Origin: Massilia eburnea
Lineage (GTDB): Bacteria > Pseudomonadota > Gammaproteobacteria > Burkholderiales > Burkholderiaceae_D
DNA length: 64,000 bases
Direction of reading: 5' to 3'
Assembly (NCBI RefSeq): GCF_009720745.1
Contig: NZ_WNKX01000001.1
Location: 1-64,000 of the forward strand
Position numbers and translations under genes: made by a program. Within the stretch, counting starts at the first letter, position 1. The number at the start of each line of letters is the position of its first letter. Below, in pieces: positions 40,930-49,506 of the stretch. The notes beneath the pieces are model-generated. The model searched no databases. It was not told the origin of the DNA and was given only the letters and a program-made list of their open reading frames with translations.

Positions 40930-41528
40930 GACTTAGCCTCCGGTTTGCCGTAAGCCGTGCCCCATCCCCACACCTCGCTGCCCTTGCCGCGCGTGACCAC
41001 ACGGGTGCGGAAGATCTCCGCCACCACATCGCCATCGCCGCCCAGCAGCGCCTTGGTCGAGCACATTTCCGCGCAGGCCGGCAGTTTGCCTTCGGCCAGC
41101 CGGTTGCGGCCATACTTTTCAAATTCGGCCTGCGAGCCGTTTTCTTCCGGCCCGCCGGCGCAGAACGTGCACTTGTCCATCTTGCCGCGCAAGCCGAACG
41201 TGCCGTTCGACGGGAACTGCGGCGCGCCAAATGGGCAGGCATAAGAACAGTAGCCGCAGCCGATACAGGCATCCTTGTTATGCAGGACCACGCCTTCTTC
41301 TGTGCGGTAGAAGCAGTCGACCGGGCAGACCGCCATGCAGGGCGCATCCGAGCAATGCATGCAGGCCACCGAGACCGATTTTTCCTGGCCGATGACGCCG
41401 TCGTTGATCGTCACCACGCGGCGCCGGTTCACGCCCCAGGGCACCTCGTGCTCGTTCTTGCATGCCGTCGCACAGGCGTTGCATTCGATGCAGCGCTCCG
41501 TGTCGCAAATGAATTTCATCCGTGCCAT
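40926..41528 (-). CDS. formate dehydrogenase beta subunit (4Fe-4S)
   Basis: A 200-residue ferredoxin-like electron-transfer subunit. Four cysteine clusters are visible: CDTERCIECNACATACKNEHE, CMHCSDAPCMAVCPVDC, CIGCGYCSYACPFGAPQFP and CTFCAGG with CAEMC, enough for four [4Fe-4S] clusters. The form is shorter than FdnH/FdoH and has no membrane anchor, as in FDH3-type enzymes. It follows the catalytic subunit gene by 10 bases and would lie on the periplasmic face next to the gamma subunit. Confidence 0.92.
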   Translation of the reverse strand: MARMKFICDTERCIECNACATACKNEHEVPWGVNRRRVVTINDGVIGQEKSVSVACMHCSDAPCMAVCPVDCFYRTEEGVVLHNKDACIGCGYCSYACPFGAPQFPSNGTFGLRGKMDKCTFCAGGPEENGSQAEFEKYGRNRLAEGKLPACAEMCSTKALLGGDGDVVAEIFRTRVVTRGKGSEVWGWGTAYGKPEAKS

Positions 41529-41538
41529 GGCTATCTCC

Positions 41539-44505
41539 TCAGCCCACGAAGCGTTCGATATTGCAGATGGTCGTCTTGGTCTCCTGCATCATGGTGACCG
41601 AGTCATAGCCGTAGGTTGTGGCAGTGTTGACCGCCTCGCCGCGCACGATAGGCGCCGCCCCTTCCGGGTAATACTCCAGCAAGTCCTTGCCCTGCCACCA
41701 GCCGGAGAAGTGGAAAGGAATGAAGGCCGTATCGACGCCCACGCGCGGCGTTACCAGCGCCCGCACCTTGATGCGCGCGCCGGTCGGCGTCGACACGATC
41801 ACGTACTCGCCGTTGCGGATGCCGCGGTCCGACGCTGCCTTGGGATTGATCTCGACGAAGTTCTCCTGCTGCAGTTCCGCCAGCCAGGGATTGGAACGCG
41901 TTTCCTCCCCGCCCCCTTCGTACTCCACCAGCCGCCCGGACGTGAGAATGATCGGGAATTTCTTCGCCAGTCCGTCGTCGACTGCCTTCTGCTGCACGGT
42001 CTTGTACAGCGTCGGCATGCGCCAGAAGGCTTTCTTGTCGTCGTGCGTCGGGTACTTGGCTACCAGGTCCGGCCGCGTGCCGAACAAAGGCTCGCGATGC
42101 AGCGGCACCGGATCAGGGAAATTCCACACCAGGGCACGTGCCTTGGCGTTGCCGAACGGGTGCACGCCATGCACCTTCAGGCAGACGCGCTGGATGCCGC
42201 CCGACAGGTCGGTCTTCCAGTTCTTGCCCTCGGCCGCCTTCTTCTCGTCCTCGGTCAGGTCGTCCCACCAGCCCAGCTTTTTCAGCAGCACATGGTCGAA
42301 TTCGGGATAGCCGGTCGTGATTTCTGAACCCTTGGAATACGAGCCGTCTTCCGCCAGCAGGTTCACGCCGTCGCGCTCGACGCCGAAATTGGCGCGGAAA
42401 TTGCCGCCGCCATCCATCACGTGCTGCGAATTGTCGTACAGGTTGGCCGAGCCGGGATGCTTCAGTTCCGGCGTGCCATAGCAAGGCCAGGGCAGGCCGA
42501 AATAATCGCCCGTCAGGTCGTAGCCGGTCTCCGCATCCTTGCCGCCTTTGCAGCGCAAAGTCTTCACGTCGAACATGTGCATATTGCGCATGTGGGCCTT
42601 CAGCCGCTCCGGCGACTGGCCCGTGTAGCCGATGGTCCAGCTGCCGCGGTTGATCTCGCGCAGCATGTCTTCCGGTTCCGGCTCCATCATATTGCCCTTG
42701 CCAGGCACCAGCTTGATCTTGGCGACAAGCTGTTTGGCGAAGCCGAGCTTTTCCGCCAGCTGGTACATGATCATGTGGTCGGTGCGCGATTCGAACAGCG
42801 GCTCAATCACCTTTTCGCGCCATTGCACCGAGCGGTTGGAGGCAGTCACCGAGCCGGAGGTTTCGAATTGCGTCGCCGCCGGCAGCAGGTAGACTGCACG
42901 GTTGGCGTTAAGCTGCTGCCCATCCACCTTCATTGCAGCCATGGCGGCGGTGGCGGATGGATATGGGTCGATCACGACCAGCAGATCCAGCTTGTCCATC
43001 GCCTTCTTCATTTCCAGCCCGCGCGTTTGCGAGTTTGGCGCATGGCCCCAGAAAATGACTGCCTTGACGTTGCTGTCCTGGTCGATCAGTTCATTTTTCT
43101 CGAGCACCGCATCAACCCAGCGCGACACCGTCGTGCCGGATTTTTCCATCATGGCCTGCGAGGCGAACTGGCTCTTGACCCATTCGTAATCCACACCCCA
43201 CACGGCGCACCAGTGCTTCCAGGCGCCGGCAGCCAGGCCGTAATAGGCCGGCAGCGAATCCGGATTGGGGCCGACGTCGGTCGCCCCCTGCACATTGTCG
43301 TGGCCGCGGAAGATATTGGTGCCGCCACCGCTCTTGCCTACGTTTCCCAGCGCCAGCTGGAGAATGCAGGATGCGCGCACGATCGCATTGCCGATGGAGT
43401 GCTGGGTCTGGCCCATGCACCAGACCACGGTGGAGGGCCTGTTTTTGGCCATCGTTTCGGCAGCCTGCAGGACTTGCGCTTCCGGCACGCCGCAAGCTTC
43501 CTCGACTTTGTCGGGAGTCCACTTGGCGACTTCCTCGCGCACCTTGTCCATACCGTAGACGCGGGCGGCGATGTACTCCTTGTCTTCCCAGCCGTTCTTG
43601 AAGATATGCCACAGCATCCCGTACAGGAACGGTATGTCCGAACCAGAGCGGATGCGGATGTACTGGTCCGACTTCGCCGCGGTACGCGTGTAGCGCGGAT
43701 CGACCACGATCATCTTGCAGCCGTTTTCCTTCGAATGCAGCATGTGCAGCATCGAGACCGGGTGCGCCTCCGCCGCATTGGAGCCGATATACATGGCCGC
43801 CTTGGCGTTCTGCATATCGTTGTAGCTGTTGGTCATGGCGCCATAGCCCCAGGTATTCGCCACACCCGCCACGGTGGTGGAATGGCAGATGCGCGCCTGG
43901 TGGTCGCAGTTATTGGTGCCGAAGAAGGAGACGAATTTACGCAACAGTGCCGACTGCTCGTTATTGTGCTTGGAGGAGCCGACGAAGAAGACCGAATCCG
44001 GCCCATCCTTCTTTTTCAACTCCAGCAGCTTGGCTGAAATCTCTTGCAGGGCCTGGTCCCAGCTGATGCGCTGGTATTTGCCATTCACCAGCTTCATGGG
44101 ATATTTGAGCCGGAACTCGCCGTGGCCGTGTTCGCGCAGCGCGGCGCCCTTGGCGCAATGCGAGCCAAGGTTGATCGGCGAATCGAAGACCGGCTCCTGC
44201 CGGATCCAGATGCCGTTCTGCACCACCGCGTCCACCGAGCAGCCCACCGAGCAATGGCTGCAGACGGTGCGCCGCACCACCGGCTTGCTATCGTTACCAG
44301 CAGCGGCAGGTTCTTTCGCCTGCGCCTTGCGCATCAGCGAAAGCTGCCCCGCCGCCAGCCCGATGCCGACGCCGATGCCGGAGCGTTTGAGGAAGGCGCG
44401 CCGGTCCATGGTTGGCAGGGCGCGCGCCAGGCTGCCCTCCAGGCTCGCTGCGAATCGGCCAGGCGCACGAGGGCCTGCCGGCCCTTTACGTGTCAGGAGC
44501 ATCAT
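41539..44505 (-). CDS. formate dehydrogenase alpha subunit (molybdenum, Cys type)
   Basis: A 988-residue bis-MGD molybdoenzyme that oxidises formate to CO2 in the periplasm. I start at ATG 44505, behind GGAGGG. A Tat signal (DRRAFLKRSGIGVGIG) follows a 35-residue lead. The [4Fe-4S] ligands are CSHCSVGCSVDAVVQNG and HCAKGAA. The active-site position reads RICHSTTVAGVANT, so molybdenum is coordinated by cysteine, not selenocysteine. DNVQGATDVGPNPDSLP and the C-terminal dinucleotide-binding domain are present. The operon supplies its chaperone, electron carriers and anchor. Confidence 0.94.
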   Translation of the reverse strand: MMLLTRKGPAGPRAPGRFAASLEGSLARALPTMDRRAFLKRSGIGVGIGLAAGQLSLMRKAQAKEPAAAGNDSKPVVRRTVCSHCSVGCSVDAVVQNGIWIRQEPVFDSPINLGSHCAKGAALREHGHGEFRLKYPMKLVNGKYQRISWDQALQEISAKLLELKKKDGPDSVFFVGSSKHNNEQSALLRKFVSFFGTNNCDHQARICHSTTVAGVANTWGYGAMTNSYNDMQNAKAAMYIGSNAAEAHPVSMLHMLHSKENGCKMIVVDPRYTRTAAKSDQYIRIRSGSDIPFLYGMLWHIFKNGWEDKEYIAARVYGMDKVREEVAKWTPDKVEEACGVPEAQVLQAAETMAKNRPSTVVWCMGQTQHSIGNAIVRASCILQLALGNVGKSGGGTNIFRGHDNVQGATDVGPNPDSLPAYYGLAAGAWKHWCAVWGVDYEWVKSQFASQAMMEKSGTTVSRWVDAVLEKNELIDQDSNVKAVIFWGHAPNSQTRGLEMKKAMDKLDLLVVIDPYPSATAAMAAMKVDGQQLNANRAVYLLPAATQFETSGSVTASNRSVQWREKVIEPLFESRTDHMIMYQLAEKLGFAKQLVAKIKLVPGKGNMMEPEPEDMLREINRGSWTIGYTGQSPERLKAHMRNMHMFDVKTLRCKGGKDAETGYDLTGDYFGLPWPCYGTPELKHPGSANLYDNSQHVMDGGGNFRANFGVERDGVNLLAEDGSYSKGSEITTGYPEFDHVLLKKLGWWDDLTEDEKKAAEGKNWKTDLSGGIQRVCLKVHGVHPFGNAKARALVWNFPDPVPLHREPLFGTRPDLVAKYPTHDDKKAFWRMPTLYKTVQQKAVDDGLAKKFPIILTSGRLVEYEGGGEETRSNPWLAELQQENFVEINPKAASDRGIRNGEYVIVSTPTGARIKVRALVTPRVGVDTAFIPFHFSGWWQGKDLLEYYPEGAAPIVRGEAVNTATTYGYDSVTMMQETKTTICNIERFVG

Positions 44506-44517
44506 CTTGCCCTCCAC

Positions 44518-44712
44518 TCAGATCTTGGTGGTGCGGTAGTACTTCTTGATATGTTCCGTGAGGCGGTAGCCGTCGCCGGGAGGTGGCTCGGCTTCCGCAG
44601 GCGCCGTCGCTTCGGGCGGACTGCTCGCCATTTTCGCAGCGACACCGGCAGCGGCCAGGGCCCCTATGCCGGTGAAGAATGACCGTCTTCCAGGTTTGGA
44701 TTGGGTTGACAT
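44518..44712 (-). CDS. small Tat-signal protein of the formate dehydrogenase operon
   Basis: A 64-residue protein whose first 28 residues form a twin-arginine signal (GRRSFFTGIGALAAAGVAA). The short mature part is AEAEPPPGDGYRLTEHIKKYYRTTKI. The ribosome site GGGAG precedes ATG 44712. It ends 12 bases before the catalytic subunit start. Such tiny Tat proteins stand beside FDH3 genes in Shewanella, Ralstonia and relatives and are thought to be extra subunits of the exported complex, as the Tat route carries folded assemblies. Confidence 0.8.
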   Translation of the reverse strand: MSTQSKPGRRSFFTGIGALAAAGVAAKMASSPPEATAPAEAEPPPGDGYRLTEHIKKYYRTTKI

Positions 44713-44781
44713 CTTGGTCTCCCTTAGCCAACAACAGTTAGTCTTTTTACACTAGCACAAATAATTTAACATTGCAGCAAG

Positions 44782-45342
44782 CTAGTCCATATCGAACGCC
44801 TGAGTTTCGACTTCGACGAAGCTGCGCGCCAGTCCGCCGACGGCGCGGTAGTACGACGCCCGGGGATGGGCGTCGATCGCATCGAACAGCTGGTTCGCCC
44901 ATGGTTGGATATGGGAACCAAAGAATTCCTTCTGTGTTGCAATGCTGCCATGCAGCAGCCTCATCGCATCGCACAGGGCGGCGAAATGGTCTTCGCTCTC
45001 GGACAGGTGTTCGGAGCGTTCCAGCCCCAGCCGCGCCAGGTCGCTGCGCAAGGCCACCAGCGGTTTCTCCATCAGGAAGCCGGACAGGTAATACGAGCCA
45101 TACAGCATGATCTCCGCCTTGCCGACGCCGATGAAGAGCGCTTCATATTCATCCCGCGCGCGTTCGGCATCGGTCTGGCTGCAGGCGGTTTGCAGGCCGC
45201 GCCAGGCATCGGCCAGCACGCCGTCTCCTTCAATGGCCGCGCCTTCGATCAGGTCCAGCACCGCCTGCGATGGCGGGCCGTAGAACAGCATGGAGAGCAC
45301 ACCGTACAGTTCGGAGCGTGCATATTCTTCGTCTTCGGTCAT
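44782..45342 (-). CDS. TorD/DmsD family molybdoenzyme chaperone
   Basis: A 186-residue all-helical cytoplasmic chaperone. EYARSELYGVLSMLFYGPPS at the N-terminus, DEYEALFIGVGKAEIMLYGSYYLSGFLMEKPLVALR in the middle (the YEALF...Y-x-S-x-Y pattern), and HLSESEDHFAALCDAMRLLH are typical of TorD-like (PF02613) proteins. It should bind the Tat signal of the formate dehydrogenase alpha subunit until the molybdenum cofactor is inserted. The start overlaps the stop of the 4Fe-4S protein gene by one base. Confidence 0.88.
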   Translation of the reverse strand: MTEDEEYARSELYGVLSMLFYGPPSQAVLDLIEGAAIEGDGVLADAWRGLQTACSQTDAERARDEYEALFIGVGKAEIMLYGSYYLSGFLMEKPLVALRSDLARLGLERSEHLSESEDHFAALCDAMRLLHGSIATQKEFFGSHIQPWANQLFDAIDAHPRASYYRAVGGLARSFVEVETQAFDMD

Positions 45343-47429
45343 CAGCGTTTTACCTCAAAGATGGTGACTTCTTTTTCGGGCTGCAGCATGTCGATGACGC
45401 GGCAGTCGGGGCACATGCGCAAGCGCTCGATGTTGCCGGCGAAGGCGCCGTGGCCGGCGAGCTTGGCGACCATGTTTTCGACCATTTGCAAGGTGCCAAA
45501 CGGTTTCTGGCATTTGATGCAGTGGTAAGGCTGCGCTTCGTTGATGACACGCGCCTGCTTTGCCGCAGCACCTATCGCAAGGCGCGGCTGCAGCGCCAGC
45601 GCCTGTTCCGGGCACGTATTCACGCACAGGCCGCACTGCACGCAGTTCGCTTCCGTGAAGCGCAGCTGGGGCATCTGCGGGTTGTCGGTCAGGGCCGATT
45701 CGGGGCAGGCGCCGACGCAGGCCATGCACAGCGTGCATTTGTCCGTGTCGATTGCAACCGCGCCGAAGGGGGCGCCCGGTGGCAGGGCTATGCAGTCCTG
45801 CGGCGTTGGCGCATGCTGCGCGAGATGCGTGATCGCGAAGTCCAGCGTCTCACGCTTTGCCGCCGCAACGTGGAATGCCGCCGCAGGCATGGCGGCCGGC
45901 CGCCCCGGCAAGACAAAGCGCTGCAGTTCGCGATCGAGCTCCTCGGCGTCGCGCGTACGCAGCAAGTGCAGCCGCACGGTGTGATAGCCCAAGCCGTCGA
46001 TGATCGCTTGCGCGATTTCCATTTGTGCCGTGAGCGCATCAAGGTATTGCGGCGCTTCCCCGCCGGTCGCCAGGACGGCCACGTCGGCTGCGCCGTAGGC
46101 GACGGCTGCAAGCCACAAGTCCATGCCCACCGATGCGACGTGATGCACAGGGACCGGCAGCACGCGCGCCGGAACGCCGCGCGCCGCGCCAGCCGCCGCA
46201 AGCTGCCCGAGCTGCCGCACCAGCCCGCCGCCCTCCTCTTCGCTGTGCACCAGCAGCGCAGGGCGCACGCCACCGGCACGGACGTAAGTGGCCAGCAAGG
46301 TACGCAGCTTCTCACCGAAATCGCTCGCACGCGGCCAGGCATACGTCAGCGCGCCGGACGGGCACACCGTCGTGCAAGCCCCGCATCCCGCGCATAGTTG
46401 CGGCGTCACCTTGATATGGTCGCCAGCACTGGAAATCGCCTCCGCCGAACAGATATCGATACAGGCGTTGCAGCCCGGCTGCCTGCTGCGGCTATGCGCG
46501 CAAATGCTCTCCTTGTATTGAAAGAAGCGCGGCTTGCTGAACGTGCCGACCATTTCCGATATCTGCAGTGCAGCCAGGGCGGCCGCAGCGTCATCGGCGC
46601 CCGGCGCGAAATAGCCTTGCGGCGGCTGGTGCATGCGCAGCAGCGGTTCATCGTGCAGGTCAAGCACCAGGTCGAATTCGCCGCTGCGGTCCCTGTCAAT
46701 GCGCTCGAAGTCGATTGCCGCCACCGCACCGCAAGCCGCGACGCAATCGCGATGCGAAGTGCAGGCAGCGAGATCAACCTGATATGCGAGACTGATGGCG
46801 CCTTCCGGGCACGCCTTTACGCAAGCGTTACAACGCGTGCACAACTCAAGGTCGATCGGATTGGTTTGCTGCCAGCTGGCCTGGAAAGCGCCCAGCCATC
46901 CTTTCACGCGCGGCGCGCTGCCACTAAAGGTTGGCCAGGCGTGGCCGGCCAGCGCGGCTTCATCGCCATCCGTGAGCAGGACGCTCACCTGCAGTTGGCG
47001 CTCCAGCTTGCGTGCCCACGCAAGCACGCGCCGTGCAGGGCCGACCAGTAATACGCGGCCTTCCGAGCCGTATTCGACTTCCGGCACCGGCTCCGGATCG
47101 GGCAGACGGGCAGCGGCCAGCAAAGCGGCCATCTTGGGCATGGCGTGCCGCGCCTCCTCGCTCCAGCCACCGGTTTCGCGCAGGTTCACGAAGCGCAGCG
47201 GCGCCACTGCAGGTTTCATCTCCGCCAGCTCGCGGAATAGCGGTTCTTCCTGGGTGCAGCCGACGATGATGCGCTCCGCTCCCTCCAGGGTTTCAAGGTA
47301 CTGATTGACTTCGCGGCGGCATAACTGGCTGGCCACTGGCAGCGCCCCATCGCCCAATGCGCTGCCGATTGCGGCGCCGTCCAACGGCATGGTGTTATTG
47401 CAGTTACAGATCCTCGTCTTTTGGCTCAT
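45342..47429 (-). CDS. multi-cluster 4Fe-4S binding protein of the formate dehydrogenase operon
   Basis: A 695-residue soluble iron-sulfur protein. At least five ferredoxin-like motifs are visible: LCTRCNACVKACPEG, GCNACIDICSAEA, LCAGCGACTTVCPSG, KCTLCMACVGACPES and NCVQCGLCVNTCPEQ. Extra pairs are CNCNN at the start and CIKC/CPDC near the end. The region VLLVGPARRVLAWARKLERQLQVSVLLTDG is a non-cluster domain. Homologues always travel with FDH3 genes and DUF3305/DUF3306; electron transfer or cluster delivery in the cytoplasm is presumed. It overlaps the DUF3306 gene by 26 bases. Confidence 0.85.
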   Translation of the reverse strand: MSQKTRICNCNNTMPLDGAAIGSALGDGALPVASQLCRREVNQYLETLEGAERIIVGCTQEEPLFRELAEMKPAVAPLRFVNLRETGGWSEEARHAMPKMAALLAAARLPDPEPVPEVEYGSEGRVLLVGPARRVLAWARKLERQLQVSVLLTDGDEAALAGHAWPTFSGSAPRVKGWLGAFQASWQQTNPIDLELCTRCNACVKACPEGAISLAYQVDLAACTSHRDCVAACGAVAAIDFERIDRDRSGEFDLVLDLHDEPLLRMHQPPQGYFAPGADDAAAALAALQISEMVGTFSKPRFFQYKESICAHSRSRQPGCNACIDICSAEAISSAGDHIKVTPQLCAGCGACTTVCPSGALTYAWPRASDFGEKLRTLLATYVRAGGVRPALLVHSEEEGGGLVRQLGQLAAAGAARGVPARVLPVPVHHVASVGMDLWLAAVAYGAADVAVLATGGEAPQYLDALTAQMEIAQAIIDGLGYHTVRLHLLRTRDAEELDRELQRFVLPGRPAAMPAAAFHVAAAKRETLDFAITHLAQHAPTPQDCIALPPGAPFGAVAIDTDKCTLCMACVGACPESALTDNPQMPQLRFTEANCVQCGLCVNTCPEQALALQPRLAIGAAAKQARVINEAQPYHCIKCQKPFGTLQMVENMVAKLAGHGAFAGNIERLRMCPDCRVIDMLQPEKEVTIFEVKR

Positions 47430-47811
47430 CGTTTTCTTCCGCCGCGATCTCGCGCGCGATAAAGTCCTTGGCGTGGTTGAGGGCTGCCACCATCAATGGC
47501 GTCAGGGGTTCGAACTTGTTGTAGTCGTCGATGTAGGTATCCAGCCCGTCCATCACATTGAAGTGTGGATCCGAGAACAGCTTTTTCAGCGCAGCGCGGC
47601 GCACAGTCTCATCGACGCCGCGTGCAATGAACGGGGTGAAGTCGGAATCCGCCGTCAGCTGGCCCACCTGTTCGAGCGTTGGCGCAGGGCGTTCGGCTTC
47701 GGGATCTTCGGCGATGGGCAGCTCGGGCGATTCGGCAGAAGGCAAATCGGCGCCCGACTGCGCCTCCGCTTTGACGCGCGACCAGCGGGCAAAGAAAGTT
47801 TCAGCGGCCAT
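47404..47811 (-). CDS. DUF3306 domain protein
   Basis: A 135-residue protein; I use ATG 47811, behind GAGGGAGG, though 47832 is possible. The core AETFFARWSRVKAEAQSG, LEQVGQLTADSDFTPFIARGVDETVRRAALKKLFSDPHFNVMDGLDTYIDDYNKFEPL matches DUF3306, found almost only beside formate dehydrogenase operons. The C-terminus is strongly acidic (AAEENDEPKDEDL). No enzymatic motif is visible. A role in maturation of the complex is inferred from co-occurrence. It overlaps both neighbours. Confidence 0.85.
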   Translation of the reverse strand: MAAETFFARWSRVKAEAQSGADLPSAESPELPIAEDPEAERPAPTLEQVGQLTADSDFTPFIARGVDETVRRAALKKLFSDPHFNVMDGLDTYIDDYNKFEPLTPLMVAALNHAKDFIAREIAAEENDEPKDEDL

Positions 47812-48313
47812 GACGCCGCCCTCCCTCGTCATGCGCCATCTGCTGTACCGCGGCGCCGCCTTCGAATGATGGACGGCGGCGCTTGCCTTTGGGCTCCGGG
47901 CGATAGTATTCCACGACAAAAGAGCCCAGCTTCTCCATGATTGGCGCAGGCAATGGCAAGGTGTCTACCTGCTCACCGCCGTCCATGAGCCGTGCGGCTT
48001 CGTTATAGGACAAGGTCACGAACTGCGGCACGGCCAGTTCCCCCTCCATGCGCCACATGATGAACCAGCAAGGCGCGCCGGAATCAAGATTCAGGAAGTA
48101 GCCCTCCGCCTCGTCGGAATACAAGCGCGTCGACAGGCCGGGATAAAGCCACAAGGTCGCGGAAGGATCATCCCGCAAGCAGCGCGGCGCGCCCGCGGGA
48201 ATAGGCGACAGCACGACCTCCGCCGGCAACCACTGGAATGGCTGCCAGTTGCTCTTCAATGGTTTGCGCTCCATGACTACAGCGAGGCTTAGTTCGTCTG
48301 TTTCCACTGGCAT
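47801..48313 (-). CDS. DUF3305 domain protein
   Basis: A 170-residue protein and first gene of the operon. The features are LAVVMERKPLKSNWQPFQWLPAEVVLSP at the N-terminus, then RLYSDEAEGYFLNLDSGAPCWFIMWRM and VTLSYNEAARLMDGGEQVDTLPLPAPI, as expected of DUF3305. It is soluble and has no known motif. It always accompanies DUF3306 and the iron-sulfur protein in FDH3 operons. The operon promoter must lie in the 83 bases shared with the divergent asparaginase gene. Confidence 0.85.
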   Translation of the reverse strand: MPVETDELSLAVVMERKPLKSNWQPFQWLPAEVVLSPIPAGAPRCLRDDPSATLWLYPGLSTRLYSDEAEGYFLNLDSGAPCWFIMWRMEGELAVPQFVTLSYNEAARLMDGGEQVDTLPLPAPIMEKLGSFVVEYYRPEPKGKRRRPSFEGGAAVQQMAHDEGGRRHGR

Positions 48314-48396
48314 TGTCCTTGCTTAGAAGTATAACCATGTTGCACCAAATCTAGTACCATGCGCAACATTCTCATAAAACAACCACAGGAGAACTC

Positions 48397-49464
48397 ATGT
48401 ACCGCAGCACCGCCAAACACTTCATTATGACCCTGTTTGCCTTCTTAATTGCATTCAGTGTTCATGCAGAGAAGCTTCCAAACATCACGATCCTTGCCAC
48501 CGGCGGCACGATTGCCGGCTCCGGCGCCACTTCCACGACCACTGTCGGCTACACCGCCGCGACCGTCGGCGTCCAACAATTGATAAACGCAGTGCCGGAA
48601 CTGTCCAAGATTTCGAACGTCACCGGCGAACAAGTGTTCCAGATCGCTTCCGAAAGCATGACGAACGAACACTGGCTGACCCTCGGCAAGCGTGTCAACA
48701 CCTTGCTGGCGCAGCCGAACGTAGACGGTATCGTGATCACCCACGGCACCGACACGCTGGAAGAGACCGCCTACTTCCTGAACCTGGTCGTGAAGTCGCG
48801 CAAGCCAGTCGTGCTGGTCGGCGCCATGCGCCCAGGTACCGCACTGTCTGCTGACGGTCCGATCAACCTGTACAACGCGGTCCTGATCGCCGGCAGCCCG
48901 GAAGCAGTTGGCAAAGGCGTGCTGGTAGCGCTGGGCGACCAGATCCATGGAGCACGCGACGTCACCAAGACCAATACCTCGACCCCGGACTCGTTCAAGA
49001 CGCCGGAACTGGGCATGCTGGGCTATGTGCAGGGTCCAAAAGCGCACTTCTATCACGTCTCGACCCGCAAACATACCGTCGAAACCGAATTTGATATTTC
49101 GAACCTGAGCGCCCTGCCACAAGTCGATATCGTTTATGGCTATGCGAATATGAATCCGGTCGCGTTGAACGCCTTTATCGCCGCTGGCGCCAAGGGTATT
49201 GTCCATGCCGGCACCGGTGATGGCAGCGTAGCCGCCAAAGTAAAACCTGACCTGGCCGCAGCCCGCAAGAATGGCACGGTTATCGTGCGCGCCAGCCGTG
49301 TAGGTAATGGCATTGTCGCCCGCAATGGCGAAGCAAATGACGACGAATTGGATTTCGTGGTTTCTGACACCCTGAGCGCGCAAAAAGCCCGCATCCTGCT
49401 GATGCTGGGCCTGACTAAAACCTCCAATACCAAAGAACTGCAGCGCATGTTCTACATGTATTAA
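48397..49464 (+). CDS. ansB: periplasmic L-asparaginase (type II)
   Basis: Hydrolyses asparagine to aspartate and ammonia outside the cytoplasm. The 355 residues begin with a signal peptide (IMTLFAFLIAFSVHA); the ATG follows AGGAG. The two catalytic threonines are in ILATGGTIAGSG and VITHGTDTLEETAYFL, with the Lys in GAMRPGTALSADGPINLYNAV. KLPNITILATGG is the standard mature start. The high-affinity type II group is secreted, unlike cytoplasmic AnsA. Together with the cyanophycin locus it points to scavenging of aspartate-family nitrogen. Confidence 0.93.
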   Translation: MYRSTAKHFIMTLFAFLIAFSVHAEKLPNITILATGGTIAGSGATSTTTVGYTAATVGVQQLINAVPELSKISNVTGEQVFQIASESMTNEHWLTLGKRVNTLLAQPNVDGIVITHGTDTLEETAYFLNLVVKSRKPVVLVGAMRPGTALSADGPINLYNAVLIAGSPEAVGKGVLVALGDQIHGARDVTKTNTSTPDSFKTPELGMLGYVQGPKAHFYHVSTRKHTVETEFDISNLSALPQVDIVYGYANMNPVALNAFIAAGAKGIVHAGTGDGSVAAKVKPDLAAARKNGTVIVRASRVGNGIVARNGEANDDELDFVVSDTLSAQKARILLMLGLTKTSNTKELQRMFYMY

Positions 49465-49476
49465 TTGGACTTGCCA

Positions 49477-49502
49477 GAAGCTGGCGCGATTGCGCCAGCT
49501 TC
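49477..49502. terminator. hairpin between ansB and argP
   Basis: An 11-bp perfect stem (GAAGCTGGCGC/GCGCCAGCTTC) with a GATT loop between convergent stop codons. It lacks a T run on either side, so termination may be inefficient. Confidence 0.5.
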
Positions 49503-49506
49503 GAGT

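Noticed and set aside
41539..44505. Selenocysteine codon in the formate dehydrogenase
   Set aside because: The frame is open throughout and the active-site position reads Cys (RICHST).
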